Below are positions 1-9,662 of a stretch of 36,299 bases of DNA, piece after piece. Source of the DNA: Lingula anatina (lineage: Eukaryota; Brachiopoda; Lingulata; Lingulida; Lingulidae); NCBI RefSeq assembly GCF_001039355.2, contig NW_019776131.1, forward strand, positions 17,080 to 53,378, in the 5' to 3' direction. The position numbers and the translations under genes are program-made. The notes under the pieces were generated by a model. That model did not search any database and had not been told where the DNA came from. It saw nothing but the letters and a program-made list of their open reading frames with translations. How positions within the stretch are numbered: position 1 is the first letter of the stretch; each line of letters starts with the position of its first letter.

Positions 1-30
1 TCCCCCCCCCCCCCCCCCCCCCCCCCCCCC
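1..30. repeat. Poly-C run at window edge
   Basis: Bases 2-30 are 29 consecutive C residues. This is either a low-complexity tract or a sequencing/assembly edge artefact. The next 150 bases show no gene. Confidence 0.9.
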
Positions 31-180
31 ACACCCATTGTGGCTGTGAGTACAAACTCTTTGCAGTTTGTCCCCAGCAAAAGAAACCACGACCAATGCC
101 TTAAATTCGAAATAATCATGATAATGCTGGCATGATCCAGAGCATCCAGAGTACATTCACCACTTTCGGTGTTTAAGACT

Positions 181-419
181 GGGTTCCCATACACAGATCG
201 ATCCATCTGGAACAACCTAACGCCCTGGGGGTTCCCGCTTAATTGCTATCAGCTCAAGAGGCTTGAATGTCTTTCACGCCTACCGAATGAGCTAGGGGTA
301 AAGATGATTACCCCCTAACACTTTTACTAGGCGTGACAGACGTTCAGGCCGGTTAGTTTGATATTAATTTAGTGAGACTCCCCTGGGAGATAGATCGATC
401 CAAATATATGTGGGAATGA
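181..419. repeat. Foldback (palindromic) MITE-like element
   Basis: The left half, starting near GGGTTCCCATACACAGATCG, pairs with the right half ending near 419. The inner arms around 260-305 and 310-352 are near-perfect inverted copies (CACGCCTA, AGGGGTAA and GGCGTG cores). Both outer arms contain GATCGATCC. The whole segment could form one long hairpin centred near 305. No coding capacity is seen. It lies downstream of the last recognised P450 exon. Confidence 0.5.
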
Positions 420-498
420 TCCCTAAGATTCACTTGTTTGAAGTTTACATTCCCAAAAAAAAAGATGATCAAGTTTTTTTATGAAACGAGATGTACAA

Positions 499-773
499 AG
501 GGGCGGATCCAGACTTATTTGAAGGGGACACGTTTTTTTTTTTTTTTTAAGGAATGACAGGCCTCCATTACGAAGCCGACCCTCTCCCCCTTGTCAAGGG
601 TTCCGAAAAAAGGTGTTTTTGAGGGCAAACGGTGCCATTGGGTACGGCTTGGAACAAAGGTTTATACAGTCACAATTCTAATTTCAAGAAGGGATACTGA
701 TGTAATATTTTTTTCAGAAAACGAAGGGGGGGGGGCAAGACACCACCACCGCCACCACTAAGTCCTCCACTGC
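499..773. repeat. Degenerate MITE-like repeat (GGCGGATCCAG-type ends)
   Basis: The left end reads GGGGCGGATCCAGACTT. The reverse complement of the right end reads GCAGTGGAGGACTTAG. These look like diverged terminal inverted repeats around G-rich, C-rich and homopolymer interior sequence. No ORF is present. I infer a non-autonomous DNA transposon remnant; this 300-base stretch holds no gene. Confidence 0.4.
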
Positions 774-891
774 GTACAAGTGGTCGGAAAAAACCCTGCA
801 CCCTCTGATACGATTGACTGAAGACGTAAGTCCTTTGGGAAACAGGATCAGATACTATTCTTTAGGCAGGAAAAGTAAGCTTTCTACCTAC

Positions 892-3800
892 CAATATTAA
901 CAACCCGCATCATTTCAGAGATGAACGCCTGCACATAGGGCAGGTGCGGCTTGTCTTGGAGAGAAGGGCGGCGGCCATTGTCAATCACCTAAAAAGAGGA
1001 TTTGCCAATGTAAAACGGAAAGGCTCTTCAATCTTGACTTAATATTTTTGGCGTATTAATGCACTGTTTTAAAATCATCGAAACGGGTCCCCTTTTGTTT
1101 TATTACTTGATAAATTCATTCTGCTGCTGTGTAGTGTTCTGGTTTAAGAGTAAGACAATAAACCATGTTCTCTATCATCTGCAATATTTCTTTGTGCAAT
1201 TCCCTCTGGATTTCTGGGTAGCACACCAAAAAGAGGATGGCCCAAGTAGTGGAGAGAGAAGTAGTTTCTGTCCCCGCAGAAAACAGATCCACTATGGCTC
1301 GAACCATGCTTTCATCTGGAGAAAAAAATAAATGTGCCATAATGACGGTACATTTATAATAAGGACTCGCCCAGGAAGCAATCAAGCCAGCAGGCCCAGT
1401 TTTGGTTCACACAGTTAAAGAGTGAACAAACTGGAGTTTTGTGGGCTTAGGGTGTAACCAAGGATTCTGTATGGGGCCCACGAGGACTACTATTAAGGGC
1501 TATTTTCCAATGAAACTATCGTTCAACGTAGATCTACCCAACCTAGATTCCGGGAACTATAGTTGGATGCAATGAGATTGATAGATTAACATGCCTACTC
1601 CTGAAGAATAGAGAAAAGTTGGCGATTTTAAAAGTCCGTTGGAAACAAAAGGAGGTGTTCTTAACTGATTGCATCCAGCGAGGGTCTCCACAGAGTTAGA
1701 TCGATCTACGCAGAACGATACTTTCTTTGTGAATGAACCCCAATTCCCAAAACCCGGGTCTAGATACTGGAGATTGCTACCCAAGCCATCCAAAACGATC
1801 GATGTGGAATCCATGGGCAAACCATGGCAGTGGAGAAATGGGCAGTCCCCTGGTAACTAAAGTGCTGGTTACATTGGCTCCTAGGTTGACCCCAGCTAAG
1901 TTCGCTGGGAGGGAAAATTAGTTAAACAGCGAGACAATAGTCAGAATGCTTATACCTGTACTAGGTAAGTACCTACTTGCTACTTGTTCTTTTCCAGAGG
2001 TATTCTAGCTGTTTCAAAATTGTATACAGTTAGAAGAGTATCTTTAGAACATGTTGTCACCTGATATAAATTTGAGTGGCATTTTTCTAAGTCTTTTGCC
2101 CAGCTGCCATTAGTGTTTGTACATATATTTAGTATTCATGCAAGTCCAAAGAATAATGCTCTTCTCACTGAGCCCCCCTCTTCCCCTTTCGGAAATAACT
2201 TACTGGAAAACGCTTTAGTTTGCCTCTTTTCGTTATCGGATACTTGCAGGTACAGATCTACTATGTCCCGGATGTTGTCGGGGTCAAAGGTCTCCTTGTG
2301 CTTCTCCACCTGCTGTCTGACAAAATCTCTCAAGTCGTTTTGGATGCCTATCATGTCTTCTGTCTGGTGAAAGAAATGACGCGTATTTTGGTGGGCCCAG
2401 GGGTGACCAAGGTGGGTGCCTGTATCCTTCCGCTTTCGAGGTCCCATAAAATTATACCATTTACAGGCCCGTAGCTAGCAATTGCAAAAGGGGGGGTCTT
2501 TTTCTGAAAAAGTGGACTTTTTTTACCATGAAACCTTTATGTACCTAAATAAAAAATTAACTCAGAGGGGACCTTTTCCCGGCAAACCCAACCGCCCTGG
2601 CTAGGGGCCTGATTTAAACAAGGATGTGTACACGACTTTTGTAAGGTTGACCCCGTCCCCAGGCAAATATCAGTAGATAGAGCCTATAATCTATGGGCGT
2701 GTTCCCAATGAAAATATCGTTCTACGTATATCGTTCAAACTCAGCTGGGGCTTTCGTTGAATGCAATCAGATTAATTGAATGAAACGCCTCCTCCAACAG
2801 GAAGGTGGTGATTCATTGTCGTGTGCGCTCGCTCCTACTCGAAACGAAGTGAAAAAGTTTCCAGAAGCAGAGAGCACATGAAAATTAATCACCCCTTGCA
2901 TTCGCATACCAGTAGTTGGATCGATCTATGTAGAACGATAGTTTCATCTGGAATCCGTCCTAATTCACCAAGTCTGTTTGGTGCACGTATTTTAACTGAG
3001 CCCCAGTTTTAAATGGACCAAAAGACATACTGGGTACACGTGCAAGTTATCTTCCAAATGTAAATCATGTCATCTAATATATTACCGATTCAGACCCTCT
3101 TTTGAAAGTGATACACACAAGAAATGTAAGAAACACGTGTTCCTTACGAATACTTAAAAGTTTAATCTACCTGTGATGACGTTCGGATGAATCTCAAAAA
3201 TGGAAACGCGTTTTCTGGAAGCGCGAGAGCACTGGTCCGAAAAAACCTCGCCAGTGAGTCCAACAGTTTTACAAACTGCTTGTCTGTGTACTGGAATCTG
3301 GAAAATAACACATGAACTCATGATTGGAATATGCTACGGAATTCAGCGTATTAACAAGCTAGTACGGTGTAGGGTTCTGTTGAAGCATTCAACGACAAAA
3401 TCACGGACCCAGGGATACGGGAACATTATATAGCGTCCATAATTCCTGCGCACATGGAAAGACCACTAACAGAATTGGTCTACGTGAACCCCCACTCACC
3501 ACCACCAGTTATATCCCCCCATGTCCCCTTGAACTCATCTGTCTCCCCTGCAGCTATTATGTGCCGCTTTTAGCTTCATTGTGCCTCTCCCTATTTCCCT
3601 TATGCTCCCCTGTGATCCAAATAACTACCCTGTTTCTCTATTTCCCCCTCTGCTCCATATAACTCTCCCTATTACCCTTACGCTCTCTTCTGACTATATT
3701 TCCCCCGATCTTCCTTGAGTGTACCAGTAAGTTTAGCTGGGCCCTCGGTGGAACATAGGACCTACCTGTCTCCGAACGTAATAGAGCAGATAATGTTGGA

Positions 3801-4691
3801 CACTGCGGACATTAACGTTCTCTGCAGATTGGTACTTTGTATGGACTGTGCTTTCTGCTTGGAGTCAAGTACTTCAAAGAGGGCCTGGCACTCGTCCAGT
3901 ATGCGTTCCTCCAGCGTCTTCTTTCCCACTCCGAAATCACGAAAGGCTACGGCTATCATTTTACGCAGCTCGTGCCAGGAGGGGCCTTCGTTCATGATTA
4001 ACCCTTAAAAAGAAGCTACATGTGACGGTATATAGTTATTTACGATAAAGATGGTACAGGACTGCAACCAGAGGTTGAAGAAATTGTGGTTATAAATATA
4101 GAACTGCCTAGCATTTCGTTTCACATTAATGAAGCATCTTGAATCTTTGTAACGTGCTCATTCCACCTTTGATTCCCTACAGAGATCAGTATCGAAATGC
4201 AGTAACTCTAGAACGACACTCATTTTCAATGATGCATAAAAAGTCCCCTAAGGCAATTCTTCTTAACACCATACTTAAATAAAAAGGTACATTTAGGAAA
4301 TGTTTGAAAGCCTCACGCTGCAAATTCGCTTACCTTTCTTTCCTATACCTTTCTGAATGATATAAATCAGATCGTGAGGCCTGCCGGTGAATAGCTCGGC
4401 CTTTTCGGAGAAAGCCTCGTGAATGGCATCATAGCCGTTTATAATCACCATGTCCAACACCCCCAGCCGGAGTGAGAATACTGACCCGTGCTTCTGAGAT
4501 AACTTCATGAAGTCTTTGGCCTGCATCTTGGCCCCGATCACGCTGGGGAGGTTCCCTATTACGGGCCATCTCAACGGCCCTGGTGGATATCTGTGGGGCT
4601 TTCTCTGAGCAACCAGGAATAGCAGTATGATCAGAAATATTAACACTGTGGGCACGTCCTGATAGCTCAGCAACAGTTGTGTGATGCTCAT
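892..4691 (-). CDS. Cytochrome P450, CYP2 family-like (3' end missing)
   Basis: A microsomal heme mono-oxygenase gene. Exons on the minus strand are 4334-4691, 3766-4003, 3171-3297, 2204-2363, 1179-1315 and 892-988, about 372 codons; a full CYP2 protein has about 490. The phases agree at every junction (1, 2, 0, 1, 0, 1). The start ATG at 4691 opens an N-terminal membrane anchor, followed by the proline-rich hinge PPGPLRWPVIGN, the C-helix WHELRK, the I-helix oxygen-binding motif SAGTETTS (exon 5) and the K-helix EMMR (ExxR, exon 6). The PERF and heme-cysteine exons are not found between 1 and 891; they are either beyond the window or lost. The exon 5 donor reads CAG/ATGATA where GT is expected. 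The phase fit says an original CAG/GTGATA mutated; the alternative is a weak GTTTAT donor 15 bases downstream adding five in-frame residues. The family call is firm; the substrate is unknown. Confidence 0.85.
1503..1737. repeat. Foldback MITE, copy 1 (in P450 intron)
   Basis: Left arm CAATGAAACTATCGTTCAAC; the right arm, reverse complemented, carries TATCGTTCTGCGTAGATCGA. Inner arms also pair (TTGGATGCAAT against ATTGCATCCA). The left half aligns with the left half of the element at 2701-2957, so both belong to one family. It is non-coding and sits in the intron between P450 exons 4 and 5. Confidence 0.6.
2464..2611 (+). mobile_element. Non-autonomous DNA transposon, CAGGCCCGTAGC family, copy 1
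   Basis: Ends read CAGGCCCGTAGC and, reverse complemented, CAGGCCCCTAGC. The element is 148 bp and is flanked by a perfect 5-bp target duplication ATTTA (2459-2463 and 2612-2616). The interior matches the reverse complement of the element at 30618-30774, including CTTTTTCTGAAAA, ATGTACCTA and GGACCTTTTCCC. CAG...CTG ends with 5-bp duplications suggest a hAT-like superfamily, which is inference. It lies in the intron between P450 exons 3 and 4. Confidence 0.8.
2701..2957. repeat. Foldback MITE, copy 2 (in P450 intron)
   Basis: Left arm CCCAATGAAAATATCGTTCT; the right arm, reverse complemented, reads ATGAAACTATCGTTCTACAT followed by AGATCGATCC. It is the same family as the copy at 1503-1737. 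It is non-coding and lies between P450 exons 3 and 4, about 90 bases from the 2464-2611 transposon. Confidence 0.6.
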
Positions 4692-5106
4692 TGCCGTTCC
4701 TTGTACCCTTGGGTTCGGTGGGACCCTAGCCGTAACTTCGACTGCAACTTTAGGGCTGGTCTTTTCACTCTGGACCCTGGATTCAGCAGTCTATGTGCGG
4801 ATAGATTTGACCTTACACTGCGTGAAGGTTTTACAGGTATGACGTACGCGTCCCATATATTGACCTTCTTATATTGCCTATTGTGGCTGGTGTGTGTATT
4901 GACTCTTACTGTGTACCTGGGATCCAAAATAAGATTTGGATCCTAGAGTGTACGTTGTAAAACATTCTGTTTACATGACCTCAGTCAAGTTTAAGAAGCA
5001 GTGCTAACGGGGAGAATGTATGCATGTGTAATGACTTATTAAAGTTGAGACGTAGTTTTCAGTTTGCCGCACATGTACGTGTCACGTATAATAGCTAGTT
5101 CCGTTG
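4692..5106. other. Intergenic, upstream of the P450
   Basis: This should hold the P450 promoter and 5' UTR, but no TATA box or other core element could be assigned. A small perfect hairpin is present: GGATCCAAA at 4920-4928 pairs with TTTGGATCC at 4935-4943. No coding potential was recognised. Confidence 0.4.
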
Positions 5107-5236
5107 TAACAGTAATCCAAGTCCCCCAGGTTCCTGGTAATGGTTGTCCGTAAGACTAACACTTGGGCATAGTAGTACTACAGGGAGTTAGGTTCCTGGC
5201 TCATAATTAGTGTAGGTAGGACTTGTATTACTGTCG
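5107..5236. repeat. Foldback repeat
   Basis: Arms ACAGTAATCCAAGTCC (5109-5124) and GGACTTGTATTACTGT (5219-5234) are inverted with one mismatch. Partial pairing continues inward around TAGTAGTACTA. It is non-coding and likely a MITE remnant. Confidence 0.5.
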
Positions 5237-5384
5237 GACTTTTATTCCTGTTTTATTCCTGTTCCGGCCATTTGAAAGTCCTATCCTTAGGCAATAATAC
5301 TTTTAAATGATAAAACTATAAATGTATATGAAAGCCCTCTGGTGAGCCATATATCAGACAAAACATGACAGGTTTGCAAACTCA

Positions 5385-5500
5385 ACTCGTCTGTGTGTGG
5401 TTAGCGTGCAAGACCACAAGGTAAGATATCATCGATCCTTCTTTTGCATCTATGGGTTCGAGACCTACCTTTGACTTGACCATACCCCCCCCCCTTACCC
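5385..5500 (+). repeat. tRNA-derived SINE-like fragment
   Basis: An A-box-like stretch (TGGTTAGCGTGCAAGACCAC) is followed about 50 bases later by a B-box-like GGTTCGAGACC, the spacing of an RNA polymerase III internal promoter. No complete cloverleaf can be folded, so a functional tRNA is unlikely. I infer a tRNA-derived SINE remnant. Confidence 0.35.
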
Positions 5501-5719
5501 CTATTTATTACTTGTAGCAAAATGTTTAATGGCGTTTTTAATGTCTAATATGTGTTCGAAATTCCGTGCTCATTACATTTACAACTTTTTTGTTTTGTCT
5601 TTTAAGTGTCAAAGCACCAAAATAGCAAAGGGTTATTACAGAACATTAAATACATATATTGCAATTTTCAATTTCTAAACTGTCATGATTTGTCTTAAAT
5701 CTCAGCCCATACTTTCCAA

Positions 5720-6060
5720 GAGCAAATTTCCATCGAGTTTGAGTTTCTCTTCAGGATTCTCTGATTGAATACTCCAGCGTCTGACATTAAACCACGGGCA
5801 TCCACACCAACCCATATGAATTTATAGTCTGCGTCTACAACGCCTAAAACAACTATGGGAAAAATCCCTTTTAGTTAAAACACGCGCAACCACATTCAAT
5901 GGGCTTCTTCATTCGGACGTGCTTGGCTATGGCTCCAAGGCAATGGTGGAAGTTCCAACGTCTCACGCCATCCATCTTGAGACGTCGACATCACCAACAC
6001 CTCGTCCTTGTACTCTTTTACAATTTCCTTGCACACATCAGGAACCAACAAGGAAAAGTC
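5720..6060 (-). pseudogene. PIF/Harbinger transposase fossil
   Basis: Read on the minus strand, this contains KEIVKEYKDEVLVM, then WNFHHCLGAI followed by AKH where intact family members have an Asp-Gly (IDGKH). Next comes a nonsense codon in the F-N-Y-KG-F-F segment. After a frameshift near 5856-5870 it continues VVLGVVDADYKFIWVGVDARG and MSDAGVFN. These are hallmark blocks of HARBI1-like DDE transposases. The first catalytic Asp is gone and the C-terminal half is absent, so the copy is dead. No terminal repeats were delimited. Confidence 0.75.
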
Positions 6061-6167
6061 CGCCGTATAGTGCTCGTGCGGGTATGGTGCAATGCCACAC
6101 CTATGTCATTACGACCTACGGGCTTACGATTTTTAAATTTGTCAGAAGTTTTAGCTTGACAAAATCG

Positions 6168-6270
6168 TAGATGCTACGGAGGCCGTAAATCCTTACAATT
6201 CGGTTCGATTTCGCTCGGCCATCGTCTACCTCCGCTCAGACGCGTACGCAAAGGGATTTACGGGCAGCAT
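6168..6270. repeat. Inverted repeat, GCCGTAAATCC type
   Basis: GCCGTAAATCC at about 6182-6192 is inverted to GGATTTACGGGC at about 6253-6264. The flanks ATGCTACG and CAGCAT also pair. It is likely a small MITE or an end of the adjacent Harbinger element. The stretch from 6270 to 6690 holds nothing recognisable. Confidence 0.35.
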
Positions 6271-6689
6271 ACGAGCCTCGTACGGACGACTCAATGGCAA
6301 ATGTAATCTAGGAATAAAGTCTAGAAAGTCTTCTGCCCATTACCTCAGACGGCACACTTCATGGTTTCAAATTAATGCTGACCGCTGCAATATGATGAAA
6401 ATGTAGATAGTAGATTGAAGGACAAAAAACTAACAAGTCAAATAAAAATTAAACATTTAAAACGAAACTTTACAAAATAAAGAACAAACCGATAGCAAAG
6501 TAGGTGTTAGGACTTCTCTCAGGCTAGAGTCAAGTGCACAAGCAAGCGACTCTATTAAAATCATTTCACAAGTCTGGGGGTTTCCTTTGTGAACTAAGCA
6601 CATGAAAGAAGCGCTTCAGTAAAATATTAAACCATGCTGGTGGCGCAAAGCAATTCCCTTCATATACCCTATAAATTTAGCATTAGCCT

Positions 6690-7283
6690 TATTATGTCAT
6701 AGTGTTGGCAGATTTTTCATATACGTTGGAGGCTGAAAAGAAAATTCCAGGGCAGCCACTGAGCATATGAAATCACTAAGACATGGGTGAGCCATCCGTG
6801 CGAGAAAAGATGCCGTATTCAAAAAAGATACTAAAACTAATGGTGTTTTTGGTCTCATTATGTGTACTTTTTCTTGTCTCTGCTTTGATATGGTCTGCAA
6901 TGCAGTCAAAACCAGGCGAGTTTAGATACGTGGCAGTTACTGGAAAAACAAAATCAAGCATGAATAGCAGTTCTCATGAGCATGAAGGCAGTAAAAGAAC
7001 AGTTCCTAGAGGAGATGGGAACACCAAAGCAAATGGATCATATAAAAACGAAGAGATTTCGTTTTCAAAGTTTTCAACAATCAAATGCTCCAATTTACCC
7101 TTGGTGTCTCCAGATGTACCGCTAACCCAGCAGTGGATGCCTGTCATTCTCCCTTCAAACGATTCTCTGGATTATGTTTTCGCAGCAAACCTCTACAACA
7201 ATGATGGCAGACGACGGGTGGTTGTTACATCCATGACTTCTAAAAACCACGTTCCATTTGTTTGTCAGATTTGGGCCCGGTCT
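6690..7283 (+). CDS. GT92-like type II membrane protein, N-terminal part (copy 1)
   Basis: The entry runs from where homology to 21640-22257 begins. The reading frame starts at ATG 6810, chosen because that start is conserved in the second copy; an in-frame ATG at 6783 is not. A short basic N-terminus precedes one hydrophobic anchor (VFLVSLCVLFLVSALIW), then a polar, Asn/Ser-rich stem. The stem ends in QQWMPV, DYVFAANLY and FVCQIW. The W-P-V, Y-V-F-x-A and CQxW spacing resembles the beginning of the glycosyltransferase family 92 (DUF23) domain, a Golgi enzyme class. The catalytic part is absent because the frame runs into a single N at 7284, after which the sequence belongs to another gene. 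The family assignment is tentative. Confidence 0.5.
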
Positions 7284-7284
7284 N
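7284..7284. other. Single-N join, probable contig misjoin
   Basis: The N is flanked on the left by the GT92-like exon and on the right by the middle of an ABIN/TNIP-like exon. The two reading frames across it differ, so this is not a translatable fusion. Confidence 0.7.
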
Positions 7285-7808
7285 AACGAAGAAAGGGAAA
7301 ACTTTGTGAAAAATGAACTTAAAAGCAGAAAAACTCACAATTTCGCCAATGGAGTGTCCGGAGCCAGCCTGACAGATGAACAACAAAAAGAAGTTGACAA
7401 AATTCTTCTCAACGCGAAAGCGAAAATATCATCAGTAGAAGAGGAAAATGAAAAGGTCAGTAAACGCGTATTTGTAACACGTTGGATCACCTCTTTCGTT
7501 TGTTGTGATGTCGTCAATAGACCATAACCTTGCTTTTAATTTCGTTGTAGTTACAGGACTCCATTAGAGAACTTCGACTCATTATTCACCGGAAGGATCA
7601 GGAGATAGAGAAACTTAAGAATGCCGGAATCCGACAGGATCGCCACCAGTCTTCCCATGACGATGAATATGTCAGTATCCTGCGAGAACAAATCCGCGCC
7701 GTGACCGAAGACTTTGAGGCCGAGAGACGAGACCGCGAGGAAGCGCATTCAAAAATTGTCGAACTTGAAAATCAACTGCGACAGTTGAAGGCCAATTGCC
7801 GGCGATAA
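7285..7808 (+). CDS. ABIN/TNIP-like UBAN coiled-coil protein, 3' fragment
   Basis: Two exons: 7285-7455 (incomplete at its left end, at the N) and 7551-7808, with phase-0 donor AAG/GTCAGT and acceptor TTGTAG. The first encodes DEQQKEVDKILLNAKAK. The second encodes heptad-rich LQDSIRELRLIIHRKDQEIE and then the UBAN-type core VTEDFEAERRDREEAHS, stopping at TAA 7806. The DFxxERxxRE signature is the linear/K63-ubiquitin binding motif of NEMO, optineurin and ABIN proteins. The preceding AK-rich coiled-coil layout fits ABIN (TNFAIP3-interacting) proteins best. It is paralogous to the minus-strand gene at 28916-31137 and ends a few residues after the point where that gene has an intron donor. The upstream exons are missing from this join. 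Confidence 0.7.
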
Positions 7809-8535
7809 TTTAATGCATTATTTTTCCTTTGATGTAAAAATTGAATATACTGTATATAACTGCGAATGGTTTACATACTACTGTGTGCTTTATGGTTGTT
7901 CTAAACACATACTAGTAAGTAATATAGGTGTATAATCTGTATTTTTTCTTTTGAACATACGTCAAATGGTGTGGGTTTTTCTCCCAACCCCCAATTTTTC
8001 GACAATTGAACTGAACTTGCATTCTACTTTTATGTGTTTTAAATCTCATTTACTGTAAAACAAACTCCCAAAACCCCATCAAATGGTCTAGTGAGAAGGA
8101 GGGATTCACGTGCAACCCTGTGAAAAACAATGAAATAATTTTCTTAATCCTTTCTTAAACCTTGATATCTCGATATTTTATTCTTAGGTGTTCTCAGAGC
8201 GAAAAAAATCCCATGGGGGTTGATTTTAATGATATGTAACACCCTGTGGCTCAAATAAGAGCATTAAAAATGGGGGTAGGGAAAGAAAATCATCTATACA
8301 TTGCAATTTAAAACTCTTAATAATAGCAACAGTTATTTTCTTTTTGAGAAGAAATACCACACCTATCTCATGATAAGTTTCCGGTATATTTATGAAGAAT
8401 TGACTTACTGACCAAATGGCATTTTAGAAACTTTTTTCAAGCTAATTATTATTATTATTTTAAAAAAACAGCTCCAAAGAAACAATGCCAAAGATTCCTC
8501 AATACAGTTTCAAAAGAAAGCGAGTAAAGGGGACT
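7809..8535. other. Non-coding, 3' flank of the ABIN/TNIP-like fragment
   Basis: AT-rich sequence with no recognisable gene. No clear AATAAA was found close to the stop. A short ATT repeat lies at about 8446-8460. Confidence 0.4.
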
Positions 8536-9216
8536 GGAACTGAATGTCAAGAAAACCGAATGCATGGTTGTAGGCCTACATGTATCAAAGAAAAAACAAA
8601 TACCCAAATGCAACATCAGTGGCAAAGGAGAAAAAATTAAACAAGTATACCGATTCAAATACTGCGGATTCATGTTTACATCAGATGCGAAATGCGACAC
8701 AGACATTAAGAAACGTGTATCAATGTCAAAAGACACATCTAATAAGATGAGCCCAATACTAAAAAACAGAAAGATCTCCATCAACACAAAAAATAAGAAC
8801 ATTAAAATCCTACGTGTGGACGTCAGTACTCTTGCATGGTTGTGAATCTTGAAATATCCCTTACAAAACAAGAAATTGAAAGCTACCGAAATGTGGTGCC
8901 TATGAAGATTGTTGGGAATATCCTGGACAGAAAGAAAGACCAATGAAGAAGTGTTACTAAAGATGAAAACAATTAGAAAAAAATTAAACCTCTAGGCCAT
9001 ATCATCAGAAAAGACGGAATAGAAAAACTGGTACTCTGTGGGAAAATTGAGGGAAGAAGAAGTAGAGGAAGCTAGATTGATAGCCTTATTGCCTTCGCAA
9101 CTAATCAGCAACTGTATAATAACGGGTTCATCTAATCAACTGAAAATAGTGTAAACTGGAGGATCAAGATCGTCGATGATTTCGACAAGGCCTGACACAT
9201 GTTGATGATGATGATT
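8536..9216 (+). mobile_element. 5'-truncated, decayed LINE (C-terminal reverse transcriptase end)
   Basis: The translation begins LELNVKKTECMVVG (the block after the FADD motif), then FKYCGFMFTSD, CDTDIKKRVSMSKD and NKMSPILKNRKISI. After frameshifts it continues with ATEMWCL, ISWTERKTNEEVLLKM and HIIRKDGIEKL-like blocks. This is the C-terminal part of a non-LTR retrotransposon polymerase with multiple stops. It ends in a GATGATGATGAT tail (about 9203-9215), the simple-repeat 3' end seen in RTE-like elements. It is a different, older subfamily from the LINE at 31461-34231. Confidence 0.7.
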
Positions 9217-9484
9217 CCATTTTCACTCTGAATTTTCAAATTTGCTTAATGCATTTAGATGTGTGAGCTACATGTATAACGAGATTATCTGAATTTTTAA
9301 ATGTATTATACACATTTAAACACTTTAATATGCTTTTAGTTGTAAAAAAATTGAGTTACTTCTGGCTTTATTTTTTTGCCTAAGTCGAAACCAGCCTCTG
9401 TTTAATAAAGTAAATGTGCGATTGTCCATTGTATAAAGTTTATGTATATAAACGAAAAATATGGCATGGAATTATCGTTAGACG

Positions 9485-9662
9485 GGACGGTGTGACAAGT
9501 AGTCCTAAGCATAGAAGTCCAGGGTCCCATATGGTGAGTACAGGCTAGGGTGAGTACAGGCTCGGAGTATTGGGGTTTCTATATGGGACGAATGTCATCT
9601 GCATAACGTAGCTGGGAACGCACTACGGTACTTATCAGGCTTACATTCCTGTCACACCGGGC
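9485..9662. repeat. Foldback MITE with CGGTGTGACA ends
   Basis: CGGTGTGACA at 9488-9497 is inverted to TGTCACACCG at 9650-9659. An inner pair (TCCCATAT and ATATGGGA) also matches. Inside is a direct 14-base repeat GGTGAGTACAGGCT at 9533-9546 and 9549-9562. It is non-coding. Confidence 0.55.

Noticed and set aside
1-891. The missing PERF and heme-cysteine exons of the P450
   Set aside because: No FxxGxRxCxG-like or PERF-like block was found on the minus strand in this interval; it holds repeats.
989-1178. A U12-type AT-AC intron in the P450
   Set aside because: The start ATGATA does not match the ATATCC U12 donor and the acceptor is an ordinary TTTTAG, so a mutated GT donor is more likely.
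4677-4946. A plus-strand open frame overlapping the P450 start
   Set aside because: No domain, no splice support and poor composition; it is antisense to the P450 5' end.
5385-5500. A functional tRNA gene
   Set aside because: A- and B-box-like sequences are present, but no acceptor stem or anticodon arm can be paired.
6810-7808. A fusion protein of the GT92-like anchor and the UBAN coiled coil
   Set aside because: The frames on the two sides of the N differ, and each exon is incomplete at the join; a misjoin explains it better.
8455-8943. A minus-strand 162-codon hydrophobic open frame
   Set aside because: It is the antisense shadow of a decayed LINE on the plus strand.
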